Shown here: positions 1 through 9,150 of the stretch, one piece after another
Layout of the letters: each line of letters opens with the position of its first letter
Position numbering within the stretch: position 1 is the stretch's first letter
Assembly: GCA_004556745.1 (NCBI GenBank)
Contig: SFFY01000002.1
Coordinates: 1-64,000, forward strand
Reading direction: 5' to 3'
Source of the DNA: Bacteroidales bacterium
GTDB lineage: Bacteria; Bacteroidota; Bacteroidia; Bacteroidales; Bacteroidaceae
Length of the DNA stretch: 64,000 nucleotides
The notes under the pieces: generated by a model
What the model was told of the DNA's origin: nothing
Databases searched by the model: none
The model's input: only the letters and a program-made list of their open reading frames with translations
Made by a program: the position numbers and the translations under genes

Positions 1-530
1 AATGTCAAATCTATATTGTCCAACTTAGCACATTCATTTGTAATCTTATCGCCTACGCCAAGTGTAAAATCAAACCAAAGGTATTCTGGATTATCTGTAT
101 CAGAACTATTCCCGCAAATATAGACTTTGCCGTTCTCTTCGCGAATATTATATGCATGGCGAAGATCATCCAAGTCCTCTTTATAGGTAATGTATACTTT
201 GTTATAATTACATCCATTCACCACTGTATCCCCAAGCAACATGATAGTTTTGGTTTCTACGCGCAAACCGTCTGGCCCGGGAGAGCCCAGACCGACGTGA
301 TAAGCCGTAGCCCACTGTTTGCCCTCTTCCAAAAGCAGTAAAGGACTTGTAGTATTTGTTTGTGCTGATAAATTAGGAGCAAAAAGTATACAGAACAAAA
401 AGGTCTGCAATATAGATTTAAGAGAAACGGGAGCAAGGTTTTGAGTCCCGGCATTGAACAGCACACCATTCCGAGGCTCACGCGTGCCGAGCAGATTGAG
501 GTTGGGGCCGTTAATGATAAGTATCTTCAT
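1..530 (-). CDS. Chimeric ORF: AroQ N-terminus fused to secreted protein of unknown function (partial)
   Basis: An uninterrupted minus-strand reading frame starts at the ATG at 530 and is still open at base 1 (about 176 codons seen). Codons 1-19 read MKILIINGPNLNLLGTREP, the typical start of type II 3-dehydroquinate dehydratase. The homology then stops. After about 17 linker residues comes a signal-peptide-like stretch (LKSILQTFLFCILFAPNLSA, then QTN), followed by a mature part resembling the secreted hypothetical proteins common in Prevotella (EEGKQWATAY, GDTVVNGCNYNKVY, REENGKVYICG). The fused part is clearly AT-richer than xerD next door. I infer that a secreted-protein gene was joined to the aroQ start by insertion or rearrangement, or by an assembly chimera. 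The secreted part may use its own non-ATG start inside the linker. Function unknown. Confidence 0.6.
   Translation of the reverse strand, partial: MKILIINGPNLNLLGTREPRNGVLFNAGTQNLAPVSLKSILQTFLFCILFAPNLSAQTNTTSPLLLLEEGKQWATAYHVGLGSPGPDGLRVETKTIMLLGDTVVNGCNYNKVYITYKEDLDDLRHAYNIREENGKVYICGNSSDTDNPEYLWFDFTLGVGDKITNECAKLDNIDLT
474..530 (-). pseudogene. aroQ: aroQ 5' remnant (3-dehydroquinate dehydratase, truncated)
   Basis: The first 19 codons match the conserved N-terminus of AroQ, including the INGPNLNLLGTREP motif that lines the active site. The expected continuation (xIYG and the catalytic Tyr, Arg and His regions) is missing, because the frame runs into an unrelated secreted protein at about base 473. 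Divergent aroQ-xerD is a usual Bacteroidales arrangement, so the remnant is in its ancestral place. The rest of aroQ may lie left of the window if this is an insertion. Confidence 0.75.
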
Positions 531-552
531 GGTTTGGGCATTATCTTACGTG

Positions 553-560
553 CAAATTTA
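553..560 (-). promoter_or_regulatory. -7 box TAAATTTG of the aroQ-side promoter
   Basis: The minus strand carries a perfect Bacteroidota TAnnTTTG box 22 bases before the aroQ ATG. A TTG at 582-584 lies 21 bases upstream, within the usual spacing for the -33 element. The original aroQ promoter therefore seems intact and would now drive the chimeric ORF. Confidence 0.55.
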
Positions 561-561
561 A

Positions 562-569
562 TATTTTTG
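562..569 (+). promoter_or_regulatory. -7 box TATTTTTG of the xerD promoter
   Basis: A TAnnTTTG match lies 9 bases before the xerD ATG at 579 and one base from the opposing aroQ box, so the two divergent promoters are back to back. A start this close implies a nearly leaderless xerD mRNA. The best -33 candidate (TTTG at 533-536) is spaced rather widely. Confidence 0.4.
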
Positions 570-578
570 CATTCTAAA

Positions 579-1484
579 ATGCAAGACTACATAGAAAAAT
601 ATGGGCTTTACTTGATGCTGGAGCAGGGATTGTCTGAAAATACCCGCGCCGCATACTTGCACGACGTGCAAACCTACCTCTCGTTTCTATCTGACGAGGG
701 CATCGACCCGCTTTGCGCGAAACTCGACGACTTCCACCGCTTCACGCTCGCGCTCTACGACATCGGCATCACGCCGCGCTCCATCTGCCGCGTGCTTTCG
801 GGCGTGCGCTCGTTCTACCGCTTCCTGCTGGTGGACGGCTACATCGAAACCGACCCCACCGCGCTGCTCGAGTCGCCAAAGAAGAGCGTCCACCTGCCCG
901 AGGTGCTTACCCTCGAAGAGGTGGACGCCATAATAGCGGCCATTGACCTTTCGCAACCTTTCGGACAGCGCGACCGTGCCATGATAGAGGTGCTTTACAG
1001 TTGCGGACTGCGCGTGAGCGAGCTGTGCAACCTGCAAATGCCCAATCTGTTTCTCGAAGAAGGTTTCCTGAGGGTTATGGGCAAGGGGAGCAAGGAACGG
1101 CTTGTGCCCGTGTCGCCCCGAGCCGCCGAGGAGTTGCGGCTGTGGTTTATCGACCGCGCTGCCATCACGCCCAAGCCGGGCGAGGAGGACTTTGTGTTTA
1201 TCAGCGAGCGGCGGCGCAGCCGCCTTTCGCGCATCACGGTGTTCCACAACCTGCGCCAGTATGCCGCCCTTGCGGGCATCACCAAGACCATCAGCCCCCA
1301 CACCCTGCGTCACACCTTTGCCACGCACCTCCTGCAAGGCGGGGCAAACCTTCGTGCCATTCAGGCGATGCTGGGACACGAGAGCATCGTGACTACAGAG
1401 ATTTATACCCACATCGACCGCACGTTCCTGCGCCAGCAGGTGCTGGAATGTTTTCCGAGAAACAATAAAAGTTTGCGGGGATAA
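579..1484 (+). CDS. xerD: Site-specific tyrosine recombinase XerD
   Basis: Tyrosine recombinase of 301 residues, the usual Xer length. It acts with XerC at dif to resolve chromosome dimers. An N-terminal SAM-like core-binding domain (about residues 1-95) precedes the catalytic domain. The catalytic residues are visible: Arg in YSCGLRVSEL, Lys in GKGSKERLVP, HTLRHTFATHLL, the second His in LGHES, and the nucleophilic Tyr in TEIYTHI. I start at the ATG at 579 (MQDYIEKYG), because the 46 extra codons upstream overlap the divergent promoters and aroQ and do not resemble the family. XerC cannot be excluded, but divergence from aroQ favours xerD. Confidence 0.93.
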   Translation: MQDYIEKYGLYLMLEQGLSENTRAAYLHDVQTYLSFLSDEGIDPLCAKLDDFHRFTLALYDIGITPRSICRVLSGVRSFYRFLLVDGYIETDPTALLESPKKSVHLPEVLTLEEVDAIIAAIDLSQPFGQRDRAMIEVLYSCGLRVSELCNLQMPNLFLEEGFLRVMGKGSKERLVPVSPRAAEELRLWFIDRAAITPKPGEEDFVFISERRRSRLSRITVFHNLRQYAALAGITKTISPHTLRHTFATHLLQGGANLRAIQAMLGHESIVTTEIYTHIDRTFLRQQVLECFPRNNKSLRG

Positions 1485-1506
1485 TTTCCTTGTTTTGGAA
1501 TTTCCC

Positions 1507-1526
1507 GGGCGTTTTGCAAAACGCCC
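1507..1526. repeat. 20-bp perfect palindrome GGGCGTTTTGCAAAACGCCC
   Basis: Single copy in the 52-bp gap between convergent xerD and the SIMPL gene. It is followed by CTAT, matching the CCCCTAC flank of other copies. The same palindrome recurs at 43746, 43811, 51280 (one change), 51345 and 62885. Here it could serve as a two-way terminator or mRNA 3'-end stabiliser. Confidence 0.85.
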
Positions 1527-1536
1527 CTATTTTCGA

Positions 1537-2244
1537 TTACGATTTCAAGAAATACGACACGTAGGTGACGATGCGCACGTTCTTGATGCCGGGCGTGTAT
1601 TGGTCGCGGTCCTCGATAGAGAACTGGCCCTGCTGCGCGTCCTTGATTTTTCCGAGTTTGCTGCCCGAGTCTTCGGCAAACTTCTCGGCGGCGGCGCGGG
1701 CGTTCTTGGTAGCCTCCTCAATCATCGCGGGCTTTATTTCGTTGAGTTTCGTAAACTCATACTGCACCTGCTGGTCATAGTCGTTGGCGGAAATGGCAAT
1801 GCCCTGCTTCAAGAGCTCACCCATGCGCAGCATCAGCTGGTTGGCAAGCTCAATCTTGTCGGTGGTGACGGTGGTGATACAGGTGACGTTATAGCGGGCG
1901 CGGTTGAGGTTGTCGGCATAGCGCTCGGCCTGCAAGTCTATGATGCGCGGCGCGCCAGCTGAAATCTCTTTTTCTTCAATGCCGTTGCCCTTTAAGAAGG
2001 CGGCAATCACCTTATTGGCATTGTTGATGTCGGCATAAATGGCGTTGAGGTCGTTGCCCGTGGTTTTGTAAACGACGGGCCAAATCACTTTGTTGGCTTT
2101 TACCTCGCGCTCTGCCAGGCCGCGCACGGACACGATGCGGTCGCGCGTGGCGAGGGAATCCAAGCCGAGATAAACAAACACGCCGAGCAGCACAAATCCG
2201 AGTGCCACTACGACAGACTCGATGCGAAACGATTTAATTTTCAT
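1537..2244 (-). CDS. SIMPL (DUF541) domain protein
   Basis: A 235-residue protein with one N-terminal membrane anchor or uncleaved signal (about residues 10-30, VVVALGFVLLGVFVYLGL) and a periplasmic SIMPL domain (about 35-235). Family hallmarks are the VSVRGLAEREVKAN start of the domain, the central YNVTCITTVTT strand and the late AAAEKFAEDSGSKLGKI helix. SIMPL proteins are poorly characterised envelope proteins linked in places to oxidative or signalling stress. It converges on xerD and is separated from the upstream sialidase by that gene's terminator, so it is probably its own unit. Confidence 0.85.
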   Translation of the reverse strand: MKIKSFRIESVVVALGFVLLGVFVYLGLDSLATRDRIVSVRGLAEREVKANKVIWPVVYKTTGNDLNAIYADINNANKVIAAFLKGNGIEEKEISAGAPRIIDLQAERYADNLNRARYNVTCITTVTTDKIELANQLMLRMGELLKQGIAISANDYDQQVQYEFTKLNEIKPAMIEEATKNARAAAEKFAEDSGSKLGKIKDAQQGQFSIEDRDQYTPGIKNVRIVTYVSYFLKS

Positions 2245-2261
2245 AGTTCTGCGTATTTTAG

Positions 2262-2309
2262 AATTAAAAAATTGACGCGCCGGAGCAAACGTGCTTGCTC
2301 CGGCGCGTC
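2262..2309 (-). terminator. Rho-independent terminator of the sialidase gene
   Basis: A 15-bp stem (GACGCGCCGGAGCAA at 2274-2288 with its complement at 2295-2309, 6-nt loop) followed on the minus strand by a T-rich run (about 2262-2273). It lies just past the sialidase stop. Confidence 0.85.
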
Positions 2310-2326
2310 GGTTGTTTAGTATCAGA

Positions 2327-5300
2327 TTACTTTATGAGTTGCTTTTTGCCGGAGGTGATGTAGATACCCTTCTCTGCCTTCTGCACGCGGCGGCCCGAGA
2401 GGTCGTAGACGGGCGCGGCGTTGCCGCCGTCCTGAACATTAAGATTGCGGATGCCCGTATAGGTGAAGGTGAAAGGAAGTTCTTCTACGTCGAGCGCGGC
2501 AGGGAGGTAGGCGGTGTTGGCTGCTGCCGTGCCTGTGGCTGCGGCTTTAACGAAAGCCGTGCCTGCGGCGTTGAGCACATAGTTTGTACCTTCGGCATAA
2601 CCTGTGGCTGCAAGCACGCCCGTGAGGGCGTTGTCGTCGGCCGTGCCTTCAATGTCCGATGCAATGGCAAAGGTCTGCGTACCGGCTTCTGCCTTGATCA
2701 CGGCAGGCGTACCTGCTTTGAGCGTGCCTTCAGCAAAACCGCCATTGGCATAAAGATATGCCATATCACCGGCTGACTCTTTCACGGCCTTAGCGGCATA
2801 TACCTGCACACTTTCGGGAATGGTCACGGCAAAGGGATAGCACACCGTGGCATATCCGCCCTCGGGCACATCGGCCTTGATGTCAGCAACGGGTTCGATG
2901 TACCATTGCGAAGCAGATTCTGCCGCTGTCCATGCCACGAGGTTGCCCTCGCCTGCCATGTGGAGGTAAGGAATGCTGCTGTTGGTGGGGTTTACAGAGC
3001 GCAGCAGGCTGATGCCCGTGGACTGGGAAGTGATGTCGTAAGCGCCAGCGCCAGCCTCGTCGGTTTGCTCAACGTAGAGGTACATGGCTTTTGTTTCGCT
3101 TAGGTAGCAGTTATAGTTGCCGTTGTAGATAAGCCAGTTGTCGCCGCTCTTCTTGAACTGATAAAACTGGTCGGCCGTCTTCTCGTTGAGTTCTGTGCCG
3201 GTGAAAGCGGCATAGGTCACGTTGTCTCTTACGCGCTGTGCGGGCACGAGCATCTTATAGGAGGGGCGGGCAGTGTTTTCGAGGCGATACCATTTGCCCT
3301 CTTGAAGCGTCACGACTGCGGCGTTCAGGGCCGTCATGATTTCTTGGTATGCCTCTTCAGTAGGGTTTGCCTCATACACCGTTACCATGTTGTCGATAGC
3401 GGGCTTCTTGGACAGGTCGGGGCTGCCTACGTAGCCGTTGCTGTTTTCAAAGAACTGATTGACCTGTTCGCGTACGCTGGAACCCACGTAGTCCTGATAG
3501 GTCACGGTGGGGTCGTAGGTGTAAGCGTCGTCGGTGATGTGCTCGAGCGTGTAATTCTTATAAACGAGCGTGTAGTCGGCGCCAAAGGTAGACTCTTCAT
3601 AGAAGAAGCCGATGGTGTTGTTGCTCTGCATAATCATCGTAGAATAGGCAGAACCCATCTGGCTGGCTTGGTGACGGCCGTCCCAGTCTCTTGCGAATGC
3701 TGCGGGCGAAGCGAAGTCGGCAGGCGTGGTGAGTTCCTTATAGTAGATGCACACATTGGTGCGGCCGGGGCCATAGGGAACAGACTGCAAGGCCACGTAG
3801 AGTTTCTTGTTGTCGCTGTTGCGGCGGGCAGGGAGAATGAGGATTTCGCCGTTGGTAGCGTTACTCTGTGCAACGGTGCCGCTGTTGCTGCTGCCGGAGA
3901 AGGCTACCGTGCCCCAAGAGCCTTCGCCCGTGGCGCGGTCGGTATAGGTATAGATATTGAAATAGCGTCCGCCGTTGACGCGGCTGCTGAGCACAACGGA
4001 ACCATCGGGTAGTTCTTCGCACTTAGGCTCGTCGCCAGAGGGCGCGGGCGAGATGTTGATGTTGCCGAGCGAGTGCCACGTCTGGCCAAAGTCGTCGGAG
4101 TAGACCACACGGTTGCCGTTGGGGCGTGCGCAGAGGGCGGCGTAGATGCGGTAGTGCGAACCAACCTTTATCTGACGGCTCTGGCAGATGCGACCAGAAC
4201 CGAAGAAGAGGCTCTGCACTGCGCCGAGCGTGCTTTGGTCGAAGAGGGAATAGATGTCTTCGGTGATTTCCTGATAAGGTGTCCACGTTGCGCCGTTGTC
4301 TTCGCTGTAGAAGCGTGCCACGCGGTTGGGGTTGCTGCGCGTGGTGGTAGAAGCACCGTAAACGGTATTGCCGCAAACACTGATGAGCATCATCTTGCCA
4401 GTCTCAGAGTCGGTCACGGTGGCAGCATCGCCGAAGCCGCAGTCTACTGCGCCGCTGGTGCCCGTACCTTGGGCAATCTTAAACTCTGTGCCCCATGTCT
4501 GGCCGTTGTCCTTAGAGATGCGGCCGTGAATGTCTACGCGGCCAAAGCCGATGTCGGCACCGCAATAGCGATAGTCACCCACGGCAAGGATGTCGCCGTT
4601 CTTAGCAGTTGTGATGGAGGGGATGCGGTAAGGGAGGTTACCTGGCTGCGTGATGAAGATGTTGGTCTGCTCCTCTACGGGCGCGGTGCTCTTCTTAACG
4701 ATGATGAAGAAGTTGGAAGTATTGACGAACTTCTTTTCGCTTGAAAGGTGGATTACGTTGAAACTGGTAGATTGCTCTTCAAGTCCCGTCACGCTCACGT
4801 GTGCCGTGCCACTGCCGGAGCAGGTTACGGCCGTACCGCCGGCGGGTGTTACTTTCATATCGACAGACGCGTCGGAGTTGGTGAAGTCGAACGAGTAGCC
4901 GGTCACTACGTAACCGCTCTGCGCCGTGATGGTGTAGTCGAAACCTTCTGCGCCAGAGAAGAGCTGGATATTGGAGGTGCCGCCATAGTTCATCATGTTA
5001 TTTAGAGTCGTAGTAACAGTTACGAACGGGTCAGTTTGTGTGGACTGCCAAGAGGCAGCCCAAGTGCCTGCCGGATTGGTTGCGGTCCAAGAACCGTTAT
5101 CGGAAGTGAACGCAATGCTGATTTCGCCCGTTTGCGAGAAAGTCCAGCTGCTGCCTGCATCTTGTGCACCGCCTTGCTCCCACAGGCCGAGCGTCGTTGT
5201 GCCGTCGGCGGGATTTGAACCAAGTCCCTGATACCAGTTGAGGTATTTGTTGGTGCTTCCCGAGGAGGTGACGGGCGAGATTTCGTAAAGGTCGTCCGAG

Positions 5301-5656
5301 TAGTTGTTGAACTTAAAATAGGCCGTGGTGGGCTTGGTGTCGGTGAGCGTCACGAAGCTGATTTTGTTGGAATAGCTGGAAGCCTGCGTGTAGGTGAGCC
5401 ACTTTTCGGCCGTGTAGCTATAAATGTAGTAGGCATTGGCCGTGCCCGATGCGTAGAACGCAAACTGCCCGTAGTTGGCAGGGTTGAATGTCGGCGCGGT
5501 GGTGCCGTTGGCATACTGGCCATTGCTGTTCTTCATGGAATAGAGATGTTCGGGCGTGCCGCTGCCTGGGTCGGTGGTGGACACCTGAATCTTTTCGGCC
5601 GCCGCCTGCCCCACGAGGCACAGGCATAAAGCTACCAAGGAGAAGATTTTTTTCAT
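2327..5656 (-). CDS. nanH: Secreted exo-alpha-sialidase (GH33) with sorting-type C-terminus
   Basis: A protein of 1109 residues that should release terminal sialic acid from host glycoconjugates outside the cell or at the outer membrane. It has a signal peptide (MKKIFSLVALCLCLVGQAAA), an N-terminal beta-rich accessory region, and then the six-blade sialidase domain. That domain shows YRIP near residue 342, carrying the first arginine of the triad, and Asp-boxes SKDNGQTW (about 384), SEDNGATW (about 454) and SDDFGQTW (about 522). A further module starting near KWYRLENTARPSYK may bind carbohydrate. The tail VYDLSGRRVQKAEKGIYI...KKQLIK resembles type IX-secretion sorting domains of Prevotella. 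It is longer than the roughly 540-residue minimal bacterial sialidases because of the accessory modules. No sialic acid catabolism genes lie nearby. Confidence 0.88.
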   Translation of the reverse strand: MKKIFSLVALCLCLVGQAAAEKIQVSTTDPGSGTPEHLYSMKNSNGQYANGTTAPTFNPANYGQFAFYASGTANAYYIYSYTAEKWLTYTQASSYSNKISFVTLTDTKPTTAYFKFNNYSDDLYEISPVTSSGSTNKYLNWYQGLGSNPADGTTTLGLWEQGGAQDAGSSWTFSQTGEISIAFTSDNGSWTATNPAGTWAASWQSTQTDPFVTVTTTLNNMMNYGGTSNIQLFSGAEGFDYTITAQSGYVVTGYSFDFTNSDASVDMKVTPAGGTAVTCSGSGTAHVSVTGLEEQSTSFNVIHLSSEKKFVNTSNFFIIVKKSTAPVEEQTNIFITQPGNLPYRIPSITTAKNGDILAVGDYRYCGADIGFGRVDIHGRISKDNGQTWGTEFKIAQGTGTSGAVDCGFGDAATVTDSETGKMMLISVCGNTVYGASTTTRSNPNRVARFYSEDNGATWTPYQEITEDIYSLFDQSTLGAVQSLFFGSGRICQSRQIKVGSHYRIYAALCARPNGNRVVYSDDFGQTWHSLGNINISPAPSGDEPKCEELPDGSVVLSSRVNGGRYFNIYTYTDRATGEGSWGTVAFSGSSNSGTVAQSNATNGEILILPARRNSDNKKLYVALQSVPYGPGRTNVCIYYKELTTPADFASPAAFARDWDGRHQASQMGSAYSTMIMQSNNTIGFFYEESTFGADYTLVYKNYTLEHITDDAYTYDPTVTYQDYVGSSVREQVNQFFENSNGYVGSPDLSKKPAIDNMVTVYEANPTEEAYQEIMTALNAAVVTLQEGKWYRLENTARPSYKMLVPAQRVRDNVTYAAFTGTELNEKTADQFYQFKKSGDNWLIYNGNYNCYLSETKAMYLYVEQTDEAGAGAYDITSQSTGISLLRSVNPTNSSIPYLHMAGEGNLVAWTAAESASQWYIEPVADIKADVPEGGYATVCYPFAVTIPESVQVYAAKAVKESAGDMAYLYANGGFAEGTLKAGTPAVIKAEAGTQTFAIASDIEGTADDNALTGVLAATGYAEGTNYVLNAAGTAFVKAAATGTAAANTAYLPAALDVEELPFTFTYTGIRNLNVQDGGNAAPVYDLSGRRVQKAEKGIYITSGKKQLIK

Positions 5657-5751
5657 AAAAGGTTTTTGAATGGATTAGATTTATAAATAAAGGATTTTAG
5701 TGTTGATTGGCAATATTTTCCGGATAGGCCGGATCTTCCGGATTTTCCTGA

Positions 5752-5765
5752 GGGGCGTACGCCCC
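5752..5765. repeat. 14-bp palindrome GGGGCGTACGCCCC
   Basis: Perfect palindrome just past the floA stop. It looks like a short member of the GGGCG...CGCCC family seen at 1507, 18205, 43746, 51280 and 52890. No clear T-run follows on either strand. Confidence 0.6.
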
Positions 5766-5766
5766 A

Positions 5767-6762
5767 CTACTTTATTAAGCTTCCCAAATCGTTTTTCGTG
5801 AGTTTGGAAATGTTTTCGCGCATGGCGGTATCGCCTTTGAGGTTTTCGAGGCGGTAGTAGTCCATAAAGCCCATGTTGCCGTCGCGCAATGCTTGCGCCA
5901 ATGCCTTGGGAACTTCGGCTTCTGCCTGAATCACCTCGGCACGGGCTTCTTGCGCCTTGGCAATCATTTCCTGCTCGGTGGCAACAGCCATGGCGCGGCG
6001 TTCCTCTGCCTTGGCCTGCGCAATGTTCTTGTCAGCGTTGGCCTGGTCGATTTGCAGCGTGGCACCGATATTTTTGCCCACGTCGATGTCGGCGATATCG
6101 ATGGAAAGGATTTCGTAGGCCGTGCCAGCGTCAAGGCCTTTCTTCAGTACGAGTTTGGAGATAGAGTCGGGATTTTCCAAAACCTCCTCGTGCGACACGG
6201 CAGAGCCGATGCTCGACACGATGCCTTCGCCCACGCGGGCAAGAATGGTGTCCTCGCCTGCGCCGCCCACGAGCTGGTGGATATTGGCACGCACCGTGAC
6301 GCGGGCCTTGGCGATGAGTTGGATACCGTTTTTGGCAACGGCGGCAACGGGCGGCGTGTCAATGACCTTGGGATTAACGGAGGTCTGCACGGCTTCGAAC
6401 ACATCACGGCCGGCGAGATCGATGGCCGTGGCCTTTTCAAACGAGAGGTCAATGTTGGCTTTCGATGCGCTGACAAGGGCGTGCACCACGCGCTGCACGT
6501 GGCCGCCGGTCATATAGTGCGCCTCGAGGTTGTCGCGCGTGATGTTGCTCAGCCCCGCCTTGTGCGCCTCGATGAGGCTCGGCACAATGATGTTGGGCGG
6601 CACGTTACGGATGCGCATCAGAAAGAGTTGCAGCAACGAGATGTGAACGCCCGACACTTTGGCGGATATCCAAAGAAAGAAGGGTACGAAGTGGAAGAAG
6701 ATGGACAACAGGACGAATGCGCCTATTACGAGCGCAATCACCAGAAATGGAGCATCAATCAT
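5767..6762 (-). CDS. floA: Flotillin-like protein FloA
   Basis: A 331-residue membrane-associated scaffold protein of the FloA (formerly UPF0365) family, which marks functional membrane microdomains. The N-terminal hydrophobic hairpin (about residues 5-50) is followed by the typical [21 protein letters not shown] segment, a band-7/SPFH-like domain with [22 protein letters not shown], and a C-terminal coiled-coil rich in A, E and Q ([20 protein letters not shown]). Length and order are normal. It is probably monocistronic; its usual NfeD partner is not visible here. Confidence 0.95.
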   Translation of the reverse strand: MIDAPFLVIALVIGAFVLLSIFFHFVPFFLWISAKVSGVHISLLQLFLMRIRNVPPNIIVPSLIEAHKAGLSNITRDNLEAHYMTGGHVQRVVHALVSASKANIDLSFEKATAIDLAGRDVFEAVQTSVNPKVIDTPPVAAVAKNGIQLIAKARVTVRANIHQLVGGAGEDTILARVGEGIVSSIGSAVSHEEVLENPDSISKLVLKKGLDAGTAYEILSIDIADIDVGKNIGATLQIDQANADKNIAQAKAEERRAMAVATEQEMIAKAQEARAEVIQAEAEVPKALAQALRDGNMGFMDYYRLENLKGDTAMRENISKLTKNDLGSLIK

Positions 6763-6907
6763 AAAAAATAAGGATATTAAGGATTAAGATTAAAAGGATT
6801 TTTCGCGTGCGCATAGTATATGCCCTACAAAAATAGGTCTTTCTTATATTATAAACCAAAAACGGCGTGCAATTTTTGCACTAACGGGGGCAAATCGGCA
6901 ATATGAC

Positions 6908-6943
6908 GAAACAAACCGCCCCGAGCTGTTGCCCGGGGCGGTT
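6908..6943 (-). terminator. Rho-independent terminator of gyrB
   Basis: GC-rich hairpin with a 10-bp stem (6914-6923 with 6934-6943), followed on the minus strand by TTTGTTTC. It lies 24 bases past the gyrB stop. Confidence 0.8.
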
Positions 6944-6967
6944 GTACTCATTATTTATATATATAGG

Positions 6968-8923
<1,956 letters not shown>

Positions 8924-8981
8924 TTATTTTATAGTGTTGTTAGTCTTTTTGATGCGGTTTTTCCTTGCCGCTTTTATGCAG

Positions 8982-8989
8982 CAAAGTTA
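8982..8989 (-). promoter_or_regulatory. gyrB -7 box TAACTTTG
   Basis: Perfect TAnnTTTG match, followed by C, on the minus strand 58 bases before the gyrB ATG. No obvious -33 TTG was found. Confidence 0.6.
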
Positions 8990-9090
8990 CAACTTTCTTA
9001 GCAGATAATGAGGAATATTAGGAAGAAAAAAGAGAGCAAGAAGGGAGATAAAATGTAAATAAAAATATACGCAGAATCAGCAAAACGCAA

Positions 9091-9120
9091 TCATGCCGCC
9101 CGGCGAGCCGGACGGCATGA
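9091..9120 (-). terminator. Terminator of the 9151-12588 gene
   Basis: Hairpin with TCATGCCG and CGGCATGA arms and a GC-rich upper stem, 31 bases past the stop. The downstream T-run on the minus strand is weak (GCGTTTTGC), so strength is uncertain. Confidence 0.6.
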
Positions 9121-9150
9121 TTTATTCAGAGAGTTTGATTTCTAAGAATC

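Noticed and set aside
687..1412. 241-residue minus-strand ORF
   Set aside because: Antisense to xerD.
1507..1526. dif site next to xerD
   Set aside because: A perfect palindrome repeated many times in the window; dif is a roughly 28-bp unique, only partly symmetric site.
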